Source: Vibrio cincinnatiensis DSM 19608
GTDB taxonomy: Bacteria; Pseudomonadota; Gammaproteobacteria; Enterobacterales; Vibrionaceae
Direction of reading: 5' to 3'
NCBI RefSeq assembly: GCF_900167345.1
Contig: NZ_FUXB01000008.1
Location: 58,008 to 122,007 of the forward strand
DNA: 64,000 nucleotides
A program made the translations under genes and the position numbers. Below the pieces are notes generated by a model. That model saw only the letters and a program-made list of their open reading frames with translations, made no database searches and was not told where the DNA came from. Of this stretch, positions 10,278-20,290 are shown one piece after another; within the stretch, counting starts at the first letter, position 1, and the number at the start of each line of letters is the position of its first letter.

Positions 10278-10694
10278 CTAACCTTCTAAACCCGCACTGG
10301 CTTGTGTATTTTGGATAAGTTCAACCATATAGCCATCGGGATCTTTAATGAAGGCGATATGGGTGCTGCCGCCTTTTACTGGGCCTGCTTCACGTGTCAC
10401 ATTCCCGCCTGCGGCTTTTATCGCATCACATGTGGCATAAATATCATCAACACCAATGGCAATATGACCATAGGCATTGCCTAGGTCGTACTCTGCGACC
10501 CCCCAGTTATAGGTCAATTCAATGACAGCACCGTCTGATTCATCACCATAGCCTAAGAAGGCAAGGGTGTATTTGTATTCGGTGTTTTCATTTTTACGTA
10601 GTAGCTTCATACCCATGACATTGGTATAAAATTCGATAGAACGGTCAAGATCTCCTACACGTAACATAGTATGAAGAATACGACTATTTGACAT
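10278..10694 (-). CDS. gloA: Lactoylglutathione lyase (glyoxalase I)
   Basis: GloA isomerises the hemithioacetal of methylglyoxal and glutathione to S-lactoylglutathione, the first step of methylglyoxal detoxification. The 138-residue protein is one vicinal-oxygen-chelate unit pair. The expected metal ligands are visible: His in [13 protein letters not shown], Glu in [11 protein letters not shown], His in [10 protein letters not shown] and Glu in DGYMVELIQ. The short length (no long insert) fits the nickel-dependent bacterial class. It is followed on the minus strand by the motY-shared terminator, and nth lies 9 bases upstream, so nth and gloA are probably one transcript. Confidence 0.97.
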   Translation of the reverse strand: MSNSRILHTMLRVGDLDRSIEFYTNVMGMKLLRKNENTEYKYTLAFLGYGDESDGAVIELTYNWGVAEYDLGNAYGHIAIGVDDIYATCDAIKAAGGNVTREAGPVKGGSTHIAFIKDPDGYMVELIQNTQASAGLEG

Positions 10695-10703
10695 AAAAGA
10701 CTC

Positions 10704-11345
10704 CTAGCTTTCAGGGTGAATTTTTTCTTTATATTCACATAAATCTTCGATAATACAGCTACCACAGCGCGGTTTTCGTGCGATGCAAGTGTAGCGGCCA
10801 TGAAGAATTAACCAGTGGTGGACATCGATTTTAAACTCTTTAGGGACGACTTTGAGTAGTTTTTGTTCCACTTCATCCACATTTTTCCCTACTGCAAATT
10901 TGGTTCGGTTTGAGACTCGGAAAATATGAGTATCTACCGCAATCGTTGGCCAGCCAAAAGCGGTATTGAGTACCACATTCGCGGTTTTGCGTCCGACGCC
11001 GGGCAATGATTCGAGAGCGGCACGGTCTTCTGGAACTTCACCTTGATATTTATCTAACAGAATACGACATGTTTTGATGACGTTTTCAGCCTTTGAGTTA
11101 AATAAGCCGATGGTTTTAATGTATGACTTTACTCCCTCCACGCCTAGATCCCAAAGGGCTTGTGGGGTATTGGCGACAGCATAAAGCTTATCGGTTGCTT
11201 TATTGACACTGACATCGGTCGCTTGGGCAGAAAGCAAGACGGCAATTAATAATTCAAAAGGGCTGTTCCAGTTTAATTCTGTTTGTGGGTTGGGGTTGTT
11301 TTCCCTTAGCCGCTGAAGAATTTCGACTCGTTTTGTATTATTCAT
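10704..11345 (-). CDS. nth: Endonuclease III
   Basis: Nth is a bifunctional DNA glycosylase/AP lyase that removes oxidised pyrimidines in base-excision repair. At 213 residues it has the helix-hairpin-helix LPGVGRKTANVV with catalytic Lys120, the catalytic Asp138 (IAVDTH), and the C-terminal [4Fe-4S] cluster pattern C-X6-C-X2-C-X5-C (CIARKPRCGSCIIEDLC). It follows the rnf operon on the same strand (31 bases after rnfE), the conserved rnf-nth arrangement, so its expression is probably tied to rnf. Confidence 0.97.
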   Translation of the reverse strand: MNNTKRVEILQRLRENNPNPQTELNWNSPFELLIAVLLSAQATDVSVNKATDKLYAVANTPQALWDLGVEGVKSYIKTIGLFNSKAENVIKTCRILLDKYQGEVPEDRAALESLPGVGRKTANVVLNTAFGWPTIAVDTHIFRVSNRTKFAVGKNVDEVEQKLLKVVPKEFKIDVHHWLILHGRYTCIARKPRCGSCIIEDLCEYKEKIHPES

Positions 11346-11376
11346 GGGTATCTTGCTTCCTGTTTATCTTAGGCAC

Positions 11377-12069
11377 TTATACATTGGTGACTCGAGCACG
11401 TTCAATGGTTGGTTTTTCTTGTTTAGGTTGGCGCAGTGCGAGTTGCCTATCAATGATATTTTTCATTGCAATAAGAAATCCGACTCCAATAAATGCGCCG
11501 GGAGGAAGCAGTGCGAGTAGAAAACTGTTGTCTAAATGGAACACTTCGATACGTAGTATGGTTGCCCAATCTCCAAGCAGTAGATCGGCACCGTCAAAGA
11601 GCGTACCGTTGCCAATGATTTCGCGTAGTGAACCGAGTACGACGAGCACAGAGGTCATGCCTAGCCCCATCCAGAACCCATCTTGTGCCGCGGGCAGAAC
11701 CTCATTTTTGGAGGCAAAAGCTTCAGCTCGGCCAATAATGATGCAGTTGGTGACGATTAACGGGATGAAGATCCCTAACGAGAGGTATAAACCATAAGTA
11801 TAGGCATTCATCAATAGCTGAACACAGGTGACTAAGGCGGCAATGATCATCACAAAAATTGGTATACGAACTTCTTTAGGCACATAGTCACGCACCAAAG
11901 ATACGGTCACATTTGAGCCGACTAAGACAAATAAAGTTGCCAACCCAAGGCCTAGTGCATTGGTTATTGTGGAAGAGACGGCTAATAATGGGCATAACCC
12001 CAGCAGTTGCACTAAGGCAGGGTTATTATCCCAGAGACCATTTTTCAGCAAGGTTTTATGATCACTCAT
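11377..12069 (-). CDS. rnfE: Rnf electron transport complex subunit E
   Basis: RnfE is one of six core membrane subunits of the Rnf (Rsx) ferredoxin:NAD+ oxidoreductase, an ion-pumping complex that in E. coli also reduces SoxR. The ATG at 12069 gives [21 protein letters not shown], the family N-terminus, and 230 residues; an upstream in-frame ATG is disfavoured. The gene overlaps the rnfG stop by eight bases (ATGAGTGA), a coupling signal. About six transmembrane helices are present, with the [13 protein letters not shown] motif, homologous to the LCPFMGV motif in RnfA, that carries a cysteine of the intramembrane Fe-S site. Confidence 0.96.
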   Translation of the reverse strand: MSDHKTLLKNGLWDNNPALVQLLGLCPLLAVSSTITNALGLGLATLFVLVGSNVTVSLVRDYVPKEVRIPIFVMIIAALVTCVQLLMNAYTYGLYLSLGIFIPLIVTNCIIIGRAEAFASKNEVLPAAQDGFWMGLGMTSVLVVLGSLREIIGNGTLFDGADLLLGDWATILRIEVFHLDNSFLLALLPPGAFIGVGFLIAMKNIIDRQLALRQPKQEKPTIERARVTNV

Positions 12070-12700
12070 TATTCTCTCCTCCACAGTAGAGTGGCTGTTG
12101 CAGGATTTCATTACGGTGCAGGTTAACGTAATTAACCGTTCTTTTCACCGCTTTAACGACGGCTCGTGGAGTGATTGTTGCTCCGGTAAATTGATCAAAT
12201 TGCCCGCCATCTTTGCGAACTTGCCACTGCTGCTGATTCTCTTCAGTAACTTGCCGCCCCGTAAAGCTTAGGATCCAATTACTGATTCGTAGGTCAATTT
12301 TATCACCCAATCCTGGGGTTTCTTGGTGAGAAAGAACTCGAGTACCAATGACCGTGCCTTCATTATCAATACCGATGATGAGTTTAATGGCACCGTTATA
12401 ACCATCGGGAGCAATGGCTTCCATCGCTAAGGCCGTTGGTTTACCTTCCAAACTGGCTTGATAAACATGCAGAGTTTTGGTTGTACCGAGTGAGGAATTA
12501 CTCACTAACGTACAGGTTTGTGATAACTCATTATCGTGTAGATGCGGTGGAACCACTTGATTTAATATCGATAACAGTTGGGCCTTTTCTTGAGCTTGTA
12601 TTTGGCTGGCGGTTAAATATTGGGTTAAGGCCACAACGCCTGTCGATGCACAAGCAAAGATAGCAAGGATCAGCCCATTTTTACGTATGGCAGTCAGCAT
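12062..12700 (-). CDS. rnfG: Rnf electron transport complex subunit G
   Basis: RnfG is a periplasm-facing flavoprotein of the Rnf complex with one N-terminal membrane helix (about residues 9-28). The 212-residue sequence contains the FMN attachment motif TGAT ([10 protein letters not shown]), with Thr175, the same number reported for covalent FMN in V. cholerae RnfG. It is located between rnfD and rnfE; the 9-base gap to rnfD and the overlap with rnfE show tight operon packing. Confidence 0.96.
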   Translation of the reverse strand: MLTAIRKNGLILAIFACASTGVVALTQYLTASQIQAQEKAQLLSILNQVVPPHLHDNELSQTCTLVSNSSLGTTKTLHVYQASLEGKPTALAMEAIAPDGYNGAIKLIIGIDNEGTVIGTRVLSHQETPGLGDKIDLRISNWILSFTGRQVTEENQQQWQVRKDGGQFDQFTGATITPRAVVKAVKRTVNYVNLHRNEILQQPLYCGGENNE

Positions 12701-12709
12701 CGCTTTTCC

Positions 12710-13756
12710 TTAATGTCCGTAAGTTCTAGGCTTAGTGTAGTAATCGATCAACGGCACACACATATTGGCTAATAATACCGCAAAAGCGACCCCATCAGGA
12801 AAACCACCCCAACTGCGGATGATAAACACCATGCAGCCAATGAAAAAACCATACACCAGACGTCCTTGATGGGTTGTGGATGCGGTTACTGGGTCGGTCG
12901 CAATAAAAAAGGCTCCCAGCATAGTGGCTCCTGAAAGCAGATGCATGATTGGTGATGCTGTGGTATCGGGAACCAGTAACATGGCCAGTGTACTTGATGT
13001 GATAAGTCCAGTTAGAAAAGCGATTGGAATATGCCAGTGAATAACCCGTAGCTTAATCAATACTACCCCCCCAATGAAATACGCAAGGTTGACCCATTGC
13101 CAACCTATTCCGGCTAAACCGCTAAATTGTGGCTGCTTCATTGATTCTGAGACGGTGTGTCCGGTATGGATTGAGATCTTAAAAGCATCTAATGGCGTTG
13201 CCATTGTCATACCATCGATGCTGGTTCTTATTTGCTGTAGAGATAATCCGTCTTGATTAAATCCGCTCATAATGAGTGACCAAGAATCAATCAAAGAAAC
13301 TGACTCAGGAGCCAATGGATTGGGGGCTATCCAGCTGGTCATCTGTACGGGAAAAGAAATAAGCAAAACCACATAAGCCACCATCGCTGGATTAAATGGA
13401 TTTTGCCCTAATCCACCATACAATTGTTTAGCGATTAAAATGGCAAATAAAATACCAATAGTGATCAGCCACCAAGGGGAGAGTGGGGGAATGGCAATAG
13501 CGAGTAGCCACGCCGTTACTAAGGCACTGTGATCACGGATTGCCATTAATGGGGAGCGCTTTCGTAGCCTCATCACGCTGGCTTCTAGCATTAGAGCGAT
13601 GGTGATGGCCAATAGTAATTGTATAAGGGTTCCCCATCCGAAAAAGTAGGTCTGGGTCAACAACCCTGGTAAAGCGCAAATCGCCACCCACTTCATGAGA
13701 TCCGATGTACTACGCTTATTATGCGTATGTGGGGAGCTGGCAATAAAAAAGGCCAC
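12710..13756 (-). CDS. rnfD: Rnf electron transport complex subunit D
   Basis: RnfD is a polytopic inner-membrane flavoprotein of the Rnf complex, homologous to NqrB. The 348-residue protein has about ten hydrophobic helices. The segment [10 protein letters not shown] places a threonine at residue 187, the covalently FMN-bound threonine known from V. cholerae RnfD. Its start codon overlaps the rnfC stop region by one base, consistent with coupled translation. Confidence 0.96.
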   Translation of the reverse strand: MAFFIASSPHTHNKRSTSDLMKWVAICALPGLLTQTYFFGWGTLIQLLLAITIALMLEASVMRLRKRSPLMAIRDHSALVTAWLLAIAIPPLSPWWLITIGILFAILIAKQLYGGLGQNPFNPAMVAYVVLLISFPVQMTSWIAPNPLAPESVSLIDSWSLIMSGFNQDGLSLQQIRTSIDGMTMATPLDAFKISIHTGHTVSESMKQPQFSGLAGIGWQWVNLAYFIGGVVLIKLRVIHWHIPIAFLTGLITSSTLAMLLVPDTTASPIMHLLSGATMLGAFFIATDPVTASTTHQGRLVYGFFIGCMVFIIRSWGGFPDGVAFAVLLANMCVPLIDYYTKPRTYGH

Positions 13757-15714
13757 TATTTGTTCTCCTCAACGTTATTTTGTTGATTTTCTGTTTTCTG
13801 GGCGGCTTTACGCGCTTTAGCACGAGCGATAGCGGCCGCCACGGCCGCTTTTTTGGGGTCAGCTTCAGGCGTTGGTTCAGGCTGTGTTTCTACGGTCTGC
13901 TGCTCGGCTTTACGGGCTTTAGCTCGAGCGATAGCGGCCGCTACAGCGGCTTTTTTCTCATCGCCGGTGTCTGTGGTTGGCGCAGTTTCAGCGGGGGTAT
14001 TTTTTTCAGCTTTACGTTGTCGAGCCAGTTGTTTACGTTCTTCACGCAGTTTAATCATTTCAGAATTATCTGGCTCTTGAGTTTCGGTTTGCGAGGCTTT
14101 TGCTTGTTTTGCTTTCGCCCGGGCAATGGCCGCTGCCACAGCGGGTTTAGTGGTATTATCGCTGGTTTCTTGGCGGTGTTTTTGGGCTTTAACCCGAGCA
14201 ATCGCAGCAGCGATTGCGTCTTCACCACCACTTTGTTGCATCTCTTTTCGTCGATCTTCAGCCGCCTTCTTAAAACGATTTTCCCGTTCTGCTTTGTCGC
14301 GCTCCATTCGCGCTTTTTTCTCTTCAAAGCGCTGTTTAGCCCGTTCAGCCGCTTCAGTTTCTCGTTTACGAGTGTGAATTTCGGCTTTGGCTTGGCGGTA
14401 ATAGTGAACCAGTGGAATTTCGCTTGGACAAACATAAGCACAAGCGCCACATTCGATGCAATCTTTGAGGTTCAGTTCTTCACATTTTTCATATTCTTGT
14501 GCTTTAGCATGCCAGAGCAATTGTTGAGGCAGCAGAGACACTGGGCAGGCATCGGCACATTGTCCACAGCGGATACAGGCCATTTCTGCTTGTTGTAGAG
14601 CGATCTCTTTTCTTGTTGGCGCTAAAATACAGTTGCTGGTTTTAGTAATAGGGACGTTAGCGTGAGGCAGAGTAAAGCCCATCATCGGGCCTCCCATGAT
14701 CAAACGGGGTAATTTTCTGTCTGCTTGATAGCCAAATTCATCGAGAAGTGATTGAATGGGGGTTCCTAAATGAACCCAAACATTACATGGTTGGGAGAAT
14801 GTCTCTCCAGTGAGGGTAATTACTCGGCGTATTAGTGGCTCTCCGTCTATAACTGCCCGTTTAATTGCGTGTATTGAGCCTACATTTTGGACAAGGACGC
14901 CCACATCGACAGAATGTTTTCCTGCGGGGACTTCAAGGTTGGTGAGGAGCTTGATGAGTTGTTTGGCTGCACCGGAAGGATATTTCGTTGGAATAACCCG
15001 AATGACAATATCTTTATCTACGGCGGCTTCCTGTAAGGCTTTGATCGCTTCTGGTTTATTGTCTTCAATACCGATAATGGTTAATTTGGGCTTTAAAATA
15101 TGCTCAACAATGCTGATGCCATCAATAATTTCTCGGGCATGTTCACGCATAAGGGCATCATCGGCGGTAATATAAGGCTCGCATTCAGCCGCATTCACGA
15201 TGAATATCTCAACACGAGATAATCCAGAATGAATTTTTTTTGCCGTTGGAAACCCCGCGCCTCCTAATCCTGCGATCCCTGAATTGCGGATGATTTCAAT
15301 CAATTCTTCTGGTGAGGCTTGAGTATAGTCTGTGATAGGTGAGTGTTCATACCAACGGTCTTCTCCATCGGCTTTAATGACAATACACAGTTCGCTCAGC
15401 CCCGATGGGTGAGTAATGGTTCTTGGTTCAATAGCACTAATGATACCTGAGGTAGGAGCATGAATAGGTAGCATGAATGTGCTGGAGAATGAGGTAAGTG
15501 GCTGCCCTTTGAGTACTTTATCACCGACATGTACCAACAACTCACCAGACTTACCTATATGTTGTTTTATCGGTAAGACAAATTCCTTAGCTAGACGTGC
15601 TTCTACCAATGGTATCTTTGTTGATTGTTTTTTATTTTCTGGTGGATGAACCCCTCCGGGGAAGTCCCATAGAGCACCAGTACGAATTTTTTCGATTAAT
15701 GACAACATACTCAT
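13756..15714 (-). CDS. rnfC: Rnf electron transport complex subunit C
   Basis: RnfC is the cytoplasmic, membrane-associated subunit that binds NADH/FMN and two [4Fe-4S] clusters. The 652-residue protein starts [21 protein letters not shown]. It has the [10 protein letters not shown] nucleotide-binding segment and two ferredoxin-type cysteine clusters ([12 protein letters not shown] and [12 protein letters not shown]). After the clusters comes a long charged helix and then four Ala-rich repeats ([12 protein letters not shown] type, from about residue 498 to the end). RnfC/RsxC proteins of enterobacteria and vibrios commonly have such tails, variable in copy number. A second in-frame ATG two codons in is also possible. 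Confidence 0.96.
   Translation of the reverse strand: MSMLSLIEKIRTGALWDFPGGVHPPENKKQSTKIPLVEARLAKEFVLPIKQHIGKSGELLVHVGDKVLKGQPLTSFSSTFMLPIHAPTSGIISAIEPRTITHPSGLSELCIVIKADGEDRWYEHSPITDYTQASPEELIEIIRNSGIAGLGGAGFPTAKKIHSGLSRVEIFIVNAAECEPYITADDALMREHAREIIDGISIVEHILKPKLTIIGIEDNKPEAIKALQEAAVDKDIVIRVIPTKYPSGAAKQLIKLLTNLEVPAGKHSVDVGVLVQNVGSIHAIKRAVIDGEPLIRRVITLTGETFSQPCNVWVHLGTPIQSLLDEFGYQADRKLPRLIMGGPMMGFTLPHANVPITKTSNCILAPTRKEIALQQAEMACIRCGQCADACPVSLLPQQLLWHAKAQEYEKCEELNLKDCIECGACAYVCPSEIPLVHYYRQAKAEIHTRKRETEAAERAKQRFEEKKARMERDKAERENRFKKAAEDRRKEMQQSGGEDAIAAAIARVKAQKHRQETSDNTTKPAVAAAIARAKAKQAKASQTETQEPDNSEMIKLREERKQLARQRKAEKNTPAETAPTTDTGDEKKAAVAAAIARAKARKAEQQTVETQPEPTPEADPKKAAVAAAIARAKARKAAQKTENQQNNVEENK
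13759..14223 (-). repeat. Ala/Arg/Lys-rich imperfect repeats in the rnfC tail
   Basis: Four copies of an approximately 16-residue unit (consensus [16 protein letters not shown]) begin near RnfC residues 498, 521, 587 and 621. The last two copies are nearly identical in DNA as well as protein, separated by Gln/Glu/Pro/Thr-rich linkers. This is the kind of tract that changes copy number by recombination or slippage. Confidence 0.85.
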
Positions 15715-15716
15715 TC

Positions 15717-16325
15717 TTAATTCACGCTATTTTGCGAACCGTTTGACGCACCGGATTCATCTGTTGAAAAATGGGGGATATTCACAACTGGAATAGCATT
15801 CATTTGCCATTTCCACGTATCCGGCGTTGTTTCCACAGGGATCATCTCGATACAATCTGTTGGGCAAGGCGCGACACATAAATCACAGCCTGTGCATTCG
15901 TCTTTTATCACGGTATGTACTGCTTTTGTTCCTCCGACGATGGCATCGACAGGACAAGCTTGAATGCATTTCGTGCAACCAATGCACATATCTTCATGAA
16001 TAAAGGCAACGGTTTTGACTTTGTTGTCGAGATCGTGTGCAGACTCTTGAACATCAACACCCATTAAATCCGCGAGTTTTTCTATTGTAGCTTGCCCACC
16101 TGGAGGGCATTTATTGATTGCATCCCCATTAGCGATAGCTTCAGCATAGGGGCGGCAACCAGGGTAGCCACATTGACCACATTGTGTTTGCGGCAAAATA
16201 GCATCGATTTGATCTACGATCGGGTCACCTTCGACTTTAAAACGGATCGAGGCAAACCCTAAGATAGCACCAAAAATCGCGGCTAATGCCGCTAAAGCCA
16301 GAACGGCGATCAATAACGTACTCAT
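15717..16325 (-). CDS. rnfB: Rnf electron transport complex subunit B
   Basis: RnfB is the multi-cluster Fe-S subunit that passes electrons between ferredoxin and the membrane part of Rnf. The 202-residue sequence has an N-terminal membrane anchor (residues 3-25), a first [4Fe-4S] site with Cys49, Cys52, Cys57 and Cys73 (CGQCGYPGC...CPPGG), then two classical ferredoxin motifs ([12 protein letters not shown] and [12 protein letters not shown]). Its ATG overlaps the rnfA TAA by one base (TAATG). Confidence 0.97.
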   Translation of the reverse strand: MSTLLIAVLALAALAAIFGAILGFASIRFKVEGDPIVDQIDAILPQTQCGQCGYPGCRPYAEAIANGDAINKCPPGGQATIEKLADLMGVDVQESAHDLDNKVKTVAFIHEDMCIGCTKCIQACPVDAIVGGTKAVHTVIKDECTGCDLCVAPCPTDCIEMIPVETTPDTWKWQMNAIPVVNIPHFSTDESGASNGSQNSVN

Positions 16326-16906
16326 TACAATTTCACCAATCCGGTAAAGCCCATAAAGGCAAGGGACATAAGCCCTGCGGTAATCATCGCTATCGATGCA
16401 CCTTTAAATGGAGTGGGAACATCCGCCACTTGAATACGCTCACGCATGGAGGCGAAAAGAATGAGAACCAAAGAAAAACCGACGGCAGCACCAAAACCAT
16501 AAATGATGGATTGGATAAAGTTATGGTTTTCATTAATGTTGAGTAGTGCCACACCCAGTACTGCGCAGTTTGTCGTAATCAAAGGCAAGAAAATACCTAA
16601 TAGGCGATATAAGGTAGGGCTGGTTTTATGTACGACCATTTCGGTAAATTGCACAACAACAGCAATCACTAAAATAAAGCTCATGGTTCTTAAATATTCA
16701 ATGCCAAGTGGGCGAAGAATGTAACTTTCAACCAGATATGCGCAGACGGAGGCAAGCGTAAGCACAAACGTGGTGGCAAACCCCATGCCTATCGCAGTTT
16801 CCAGTTTTTTGGACACTCCCATGAAAGGGCATAAGCCCAGAAACTTTACCAGTACAAAGTTATTAACCAATACTGTACCGATTAATAGCAAAAAATATTC
16901 GGTCAT
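16325..16906 (-). CDS. rnfA: Rnf electron transport complex subunit A
   Basis: RnfA is a six-helix membrane subunit, homologous to RnfE and NqrE, that shares the intramembrane Fe-S site. Starting at the ATG at 16906 ([20 protein letters not shown]) the protein is 193 residues, exactly the E. coli length; the longer upstream frame is not conserved. The key [12 protein letters not shown] and [10 protein letters not shown] cysteine motifs are present. It is the first gene of rnfABCDGE-nth-gloA, so the operon promoter should lie in 16907-17080. Confidence 0.96.
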   Translation of the reverse strand: MTEYFLLLIGTVLVNNFVLVKFLGLCPFMGVSKKLETAIGMGFATTFVLTLASVCAYLVESYILRPLGIEYLRTMSFILVIAVVVQFTEMVVHKTSPTLYRLLGIFLPLITTNCAVLGVALLNINENHNFIQSIIYGFGAAVGFSLVLILFASMRERIQVADVPTPFKGASIAMITAGLMSLAFMGFTGLVKL

Positions 16907-17081
16907 AATGAAAGTCGTCTTCAATTCTGATCTGAGCATTATCCTGTTTTGAGCCCTCAATAACAACCGAGGAAAAGCAAGGTTTTCACTTACTGAATAG
17001 AAAACACACATAAAGGGGTAGCGAGAGTCTCTACTTTCCGCGATATTTAAGAATGGTTGGGCTTTACCGCGTGCTTAAAGA

Positions 17082-17111
17082 AAAAGGCTTTCATCTTATA
17101 AAAAGCCTTTT
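17082..17111 (-). terminator. Terminator of the Aer-like chemoreceptor gene
   Basis: AAAAGGCTTT (17082-17091) pairs perfectly with AAAGCCTTTT (17102-17111) around a 10-base loop. On the minus strand the stem ends in a T-rich run. It lies about 45 bases after the stop of the minus-strand chemoreceptor gene. Confidence 0.75.
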
Positions 17112-17154
17112 CAGGTTGATCGTTTTTGGTGATACCTTCTTTTTTATACCTACA

Positions 17155-18708
17155 TTAACGTTTAAAGCGAACCACAAGTTCATGTAAATCATCGGATACT
17201 TTATGAACATTATCAATGCAGTCACTGAGCTCATTGGATCCTTTGAGGGTGGAAGTTGCCAGATTGGAAATATTGACGATTTGCTGATTTACCTCTTCTA
17301 CGACATGGGTTTGTTGCTCTACTGACGTTGCGATTTGTGAGGACATGGCGGCGATCTGCTCAACAGCTTGGGAAATTCCCTTTAATACCTCACCACTTTC
17401 TAGCACATAGGTAAGTCCTTGCTCAGCATCAGAAACCCCAGTTTGTGATACGTTGACCGCTTGCTGAGCGCGTTGTGTGAGTTCGGAAATAATCGTATGG
17501 ATATCTTGTGTGGATTGCTGGGTTCGTGTCGCTAATACTCGAACCTCATCGGCCACAACGGCAAAGCCTCTTCCTTGATCGCCCGCTCTTGCCGCTTCAA
17601 TTGCTGCATTTAACGCGAGTAGATTTGTCTGTTCTGCAATGTTTTCAATAATTTGTGCTACGTGAGCAATTTTATTGGTTTGTTCAGAAACACTTTGTAC
17701 GGATTGTCCGATTTGTTGAACAGTGTGTTTGAGTTTTTCGATAGCATCACGTGTGGTATTAGAGGTGGTAACGCCGTTTTGAGTCAGTTTATTTGCCACT
17801 TCAGCTTGATCAGCAGCATGATTGACATGCTTTGATACATCATGGATGGAAGTGCTCATTTCATGCATCGCTGCAGCAACCGCTTCAGTCTCTTTTTGCT
17901 GCCGAGCTATTTCTTTCTTAGCATTTTGTGTGAGTGACTGACCTTGTTTGGCTTTTGTCGAGACATCGATGGCAGCATTCTCTATTCTGGCAATGATGGT
18001 GCTTAAATGCGCAGCTTGGCTATAGAGAGACACTTTAATTTTTCCCAGTTCACCTCTATCGTCGGTATAAGTGTACATGGCGAGTGGGTGGTAGAAGGCG
18101 GATTTGAGCATATCACTGAGTGAGCGGAGTGTTTTTTTCCTCGCGTAGGAAACCCACCCTCCGAAGATGATCACCCCTGCAAGTAATAAGCTTTCAGACA
18201 ATTCTGGATACCCTATGACATAAGCGGTGCTTGAGGCTATCAAAGCCAATACTAAAAAGAGGTTTTCTAACTCAATGGGTGAGGTTTTTTTTGGGGATTT
18301 CCCTGAACGGATTCTTTGATAAAATTGTTCCGCTCGGACAATGGCTTTCTTATCTGGGCAAGAACGAACAGACTCATAACCTATCACTTTATTGTCTTGG
18401 GTGATCGGTGTGACATAAGCATCTACCCAATAGAAATCGCCATTTTTACAGCGATTTTTTACTAACCCCATCCAAGGTTGTCCCGTTTTGAGGTGTTCCC
18501 ACATAACTTTAAATGCCTCTGAAGGCATATCAGGGTGACGCACAATATTGTGAGGTTGACCAATAAGTTCCTCTTTTTGAAAACCACTAATTTTGACGAA
18601 AGCGTCATTACACTCCAAGATGGTTCCGTGGGTATCCGTGACAGAAATCAGTTTTGTGTTTTTATCAAAGGTTTTTTCTTTGTCTGTAACTGGTAGATTT
18701 TTTCGCAT
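17155..18708 (-). CDS. PAS-domain methyl-accepting chemotaxis protein (Aer-like)
   Basis: A 517-residue chemoreceptor with an N-terminal cytoplasmic PAS domain (about residues 15-120: [19 protein letters not shown] start, [24 protein letters not shown]), a hydrophobic hairpin (about 148-190) and a C-terminal signalling domain with the invariant hairpin tip ([37 protein letters not shown]). This is the layout of Aer, the FAD-binding redox/aerotaxis sensor that has no periplasmic domain. FAD binding is inferred. It probably feeds the CheA-CheW pathway of the polar flagellum. It appears monocistronic. Confidence 0.88.
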   Translation of the reverse strand: MRKNLPVTDKEKTFDKNTKLISVTDTHGTILECNDAFVKISGFQKEELIGQPHNIVRHPDMPSEAFKVMWEHLKTGQPWMGLVKNRCKNGDFYWVDAYVTPITQDNKVIGYESVRSCPDKKAIVRAEQFYQRIRSGKSPKKTSPIELENLFLVLALIASSTAYVIGYPELSESLLLAGVIIFGGWVSYARKKTLRSLSDMLKSAFYHPLAMYTYTDDRGELGKIKVSLYSQAAHLSTIIARIENAAIDVSTKAKQGQSLTQNAKKEIARQQKETEAVAAAMHEMSTSIHDVSKHVNHAADQAEVANKLTQNGVTTSNTTRDAIEKLKHTVQQIGQSVQSVSEQTNKIAHVAQIIENIAEQTNLLALNAAIEAARAGDQGRGFAVVADEVRVLATRTQQSTQDIHTIISELTQRAQQAVNVSQTGVSDAEQGLTYVLESGEVLKGISQAVEQIAAMSSQIATSVEQQTHVVEEVNQQIVNISNLATSTLKGSNELSDCIDNVHKVSDDLHELVVRFKR

Positions 18709-19010
18709 AGAAGTACCCTGAAGGCAGTAGCATTGCCGACTGCGATGTTATACATATTGATGTTATGAAACACATTGGTGCCTACATAAGAGTAATCTAA
18801 TTTTATAAATGTGCCATTGGCTCTCTTATTCTCATGTCACGCTTGTTAATAAATTGTGTGATTTATCACTAACCGTATGAGTATCAAAGTAATGTGAAAG
18901 AGAAAGGGGAGGCGTAAAGCCGATTTATAATGAGAAAGCGAGTAGAACTTAGCCGCGGCGCGTTATCATTAAAACGGCGTGACTAAGAGAGTATTCAGTG
19001 AAAAACTTGG
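18709..19010. other. Intergenic region with no recognised element
   Basis: About 300 A+T-rich bases separate the chemoreceptor start from the end of the LysE-type gene, both on the minus strand. It should hold the chemoreceptor promoter. No convincing sigma-28 match, RNA gene or small coding frame was seen. Confidence 0.5.
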
Positions 19011-19646
19011 TTAGCTGGCCAGTAGCCAAATAGCGACGCCCATCATCATTGTGCCAGCGATACGATTCAATACCCGTAAATTATCCGCTTGTCCTAGTGC
19101 TTGTTTTAGGCCTTTTCCTCCCATTGCGTAGAGAGACATAGAGACAAACTCAGAAATCATGATGATAGAGACGAGAAGGGTGAGTTGTGGAACTAAGCGG
19201 TGAGATTGATCAATAAAAGGGGGTAATAGAGCAATCATAAATGCCCAACCTTTAGGGTTAGCGATGGCGGTGATGAAACCTTGCATCAACAGGGTACGAC
19301 GATGGTTTGCTATTTGAGAATGGTCAACCGAACTCAGGGCGAGTTTGCCTTTTGAGCGCCACATTTGAATACTCAGATAAAGTAGATAGCCTGCCCCCAG
19401 TAGCTTAAATAGGGTAAAAATCCATGGATAATTGAGCATGATGGCAGCAATACCCACCACGGCTGAGATAGCCACTACCGCAACTCCAATCAGCTCACCA
19501 ATCATCATCCATAGGGTTCGTCGATAGCCAATACTCATTCCAAGCGTTAACGCTAACGTCATACACATCCCGGGTGTAATCGACACAAAGAAAAAAGTTG
19601 GAATAAATAAGCCGAGTAATGCGCTATTCATGCAGTGATCCATCAA
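19011..19646 (-). CDS. LysE/RhtB family amino-acid exporter
   Basis: A 211-residue protein with about six membrane helices. The N-terminal signature (FFFVSITPGMCMTLALTLGMSIGYRRTLW) is that of the LysE/RhtB translocator family, which exports amino acids or related compounds using the proton gradient. The GFITAIANPKGWAFMIALLPPF motif is the second family hallmark. The start could be MMDHCM at 19646 or the Met six codons on (19631); both retain all helices. The substrate is unknown. Confidence 0.87.
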   Translation of the reverse strand: MMDHCMNSALLGLFIPTFFFVSITPGMCMTLALTLGMSIGYRRTLWMMIGELIGVAVVAISAVVGIAAIMLNYPWIFTLFKLLGAGYLLYLSIQMWRSKGKLALSSVDHSQIANHRRTLLMQGFITAIANPKGWAFMIALLPPFIDQSHRLVPQLTLLVSIIMISEFVSMSLYAMGGKGLKQALGQADNLRVLNRIAGTMMMGVAIWLLAS

Positions 19647-19712
19647 CGATAATTTCTTTGCACAATAAGCGTTGAGCGAAGCTTAGGCAAGAGGTGGCTA
19701 GGCCTTTTCTTT

Positions 19713-20150
19713 TCATCCTAAGGCCTTTTTCTCCATTTGTTGGACAGTTTGAATGAGGCGGTCGGGTAAAGCGGCTTTTTGGCCACTGACAAAGTTGAAC
19801 ATGACGATGGTTGCTGAACCTGTCGTGGTGACTTTCCCTATTTTTTTACTCACGATCTGATACTCCATGGTGAAACGATCCGTTTGAATATCCACCACTC
19901 TAGAACCAATTAATAAAGTATCAGGAAAGGTAATGGGAATTTTATAGCGGCATTGGGTTTCACTCAGTACTGGACCTATTCCACTGGTTTGTGTTTCTTC
20001 CATTAAGGCGATGTGTTTGAAGTAATCAATTCTAGCGGTTTCAAAGTAGCGAAAATAGACCACATTATTAACATGCTGAAGGGCATCCATTTCTCCCCAA
20101 ACGACGGAAATTTCAGTAATGACGGGGAAATCGTTGAGTAATGGTTCCAT
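19713..20150 (-). CDS. Acyl-CoA thioesterase, hot-dog fold
   Basis: A 145-residue 4HBT-type thioesterase. The catalytic-type segment VVWGEMDALQHVNNVVYFRYFE carries the conserved Asp and the His-x-Asn-Asn motif of the YbgC/FadM group. These enzymes hydrolyse acyl-CoA thioesters in the cytoplasm; the acyl chain preferred cannot be inferred. It lies 66 bases upstream of the LysE-type gene on the same strand and may be co-transcribed with it, without an evident functional link. Confidence 0.85.
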   Translation of the reverse strand: MEPLLNDFPVITEISVVWGEMDALQHVNNVVYFRYFETARIDYFKHIALMEETQTSGIGPVLSETQCRYKIPITFPDTLLIGSRVVDIQTDRFTMEYQIVSKKIGKVTTTGSATIVMFNFVSGQKAALPDRLIQTVQQMEKKALG

Positions 20151-20290
20151 AAAAAGCTCTTCTTGACGTTTTTAGAATAATTATTCTATCGATATTAATG
20201 AGTAAATAGGGTGATTTTGTTATCATTTTTTTAACAACTGAGTGAATGTTCCAGCATAATTTATGGGTTACACTGAAACAAAGTCGTATA

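Noticed and set aside
13780..14598. A 272-codon open frame on the + strand
   Set aside because: It is antisense to the repeat tail and Fe-S region of rnfC. The Ala-rich repeats and the lack of stops in the complementary frame explain its length; it has a low-complexity Phe/Ser/Gly composition and no family likeness.
14810..15175. A 121-codon + strand frame within rnfC
   Set aside because: It is a shadow of rnfC, rich in Ser/Arg/Ile with no domain.
16907..17011. N-terminal extension of rnfA by 35 residues
   Set aside because: The extension is not hydrophobic in the expected way, the family starts MTEY, and E. coli RnfA is 193 residues.
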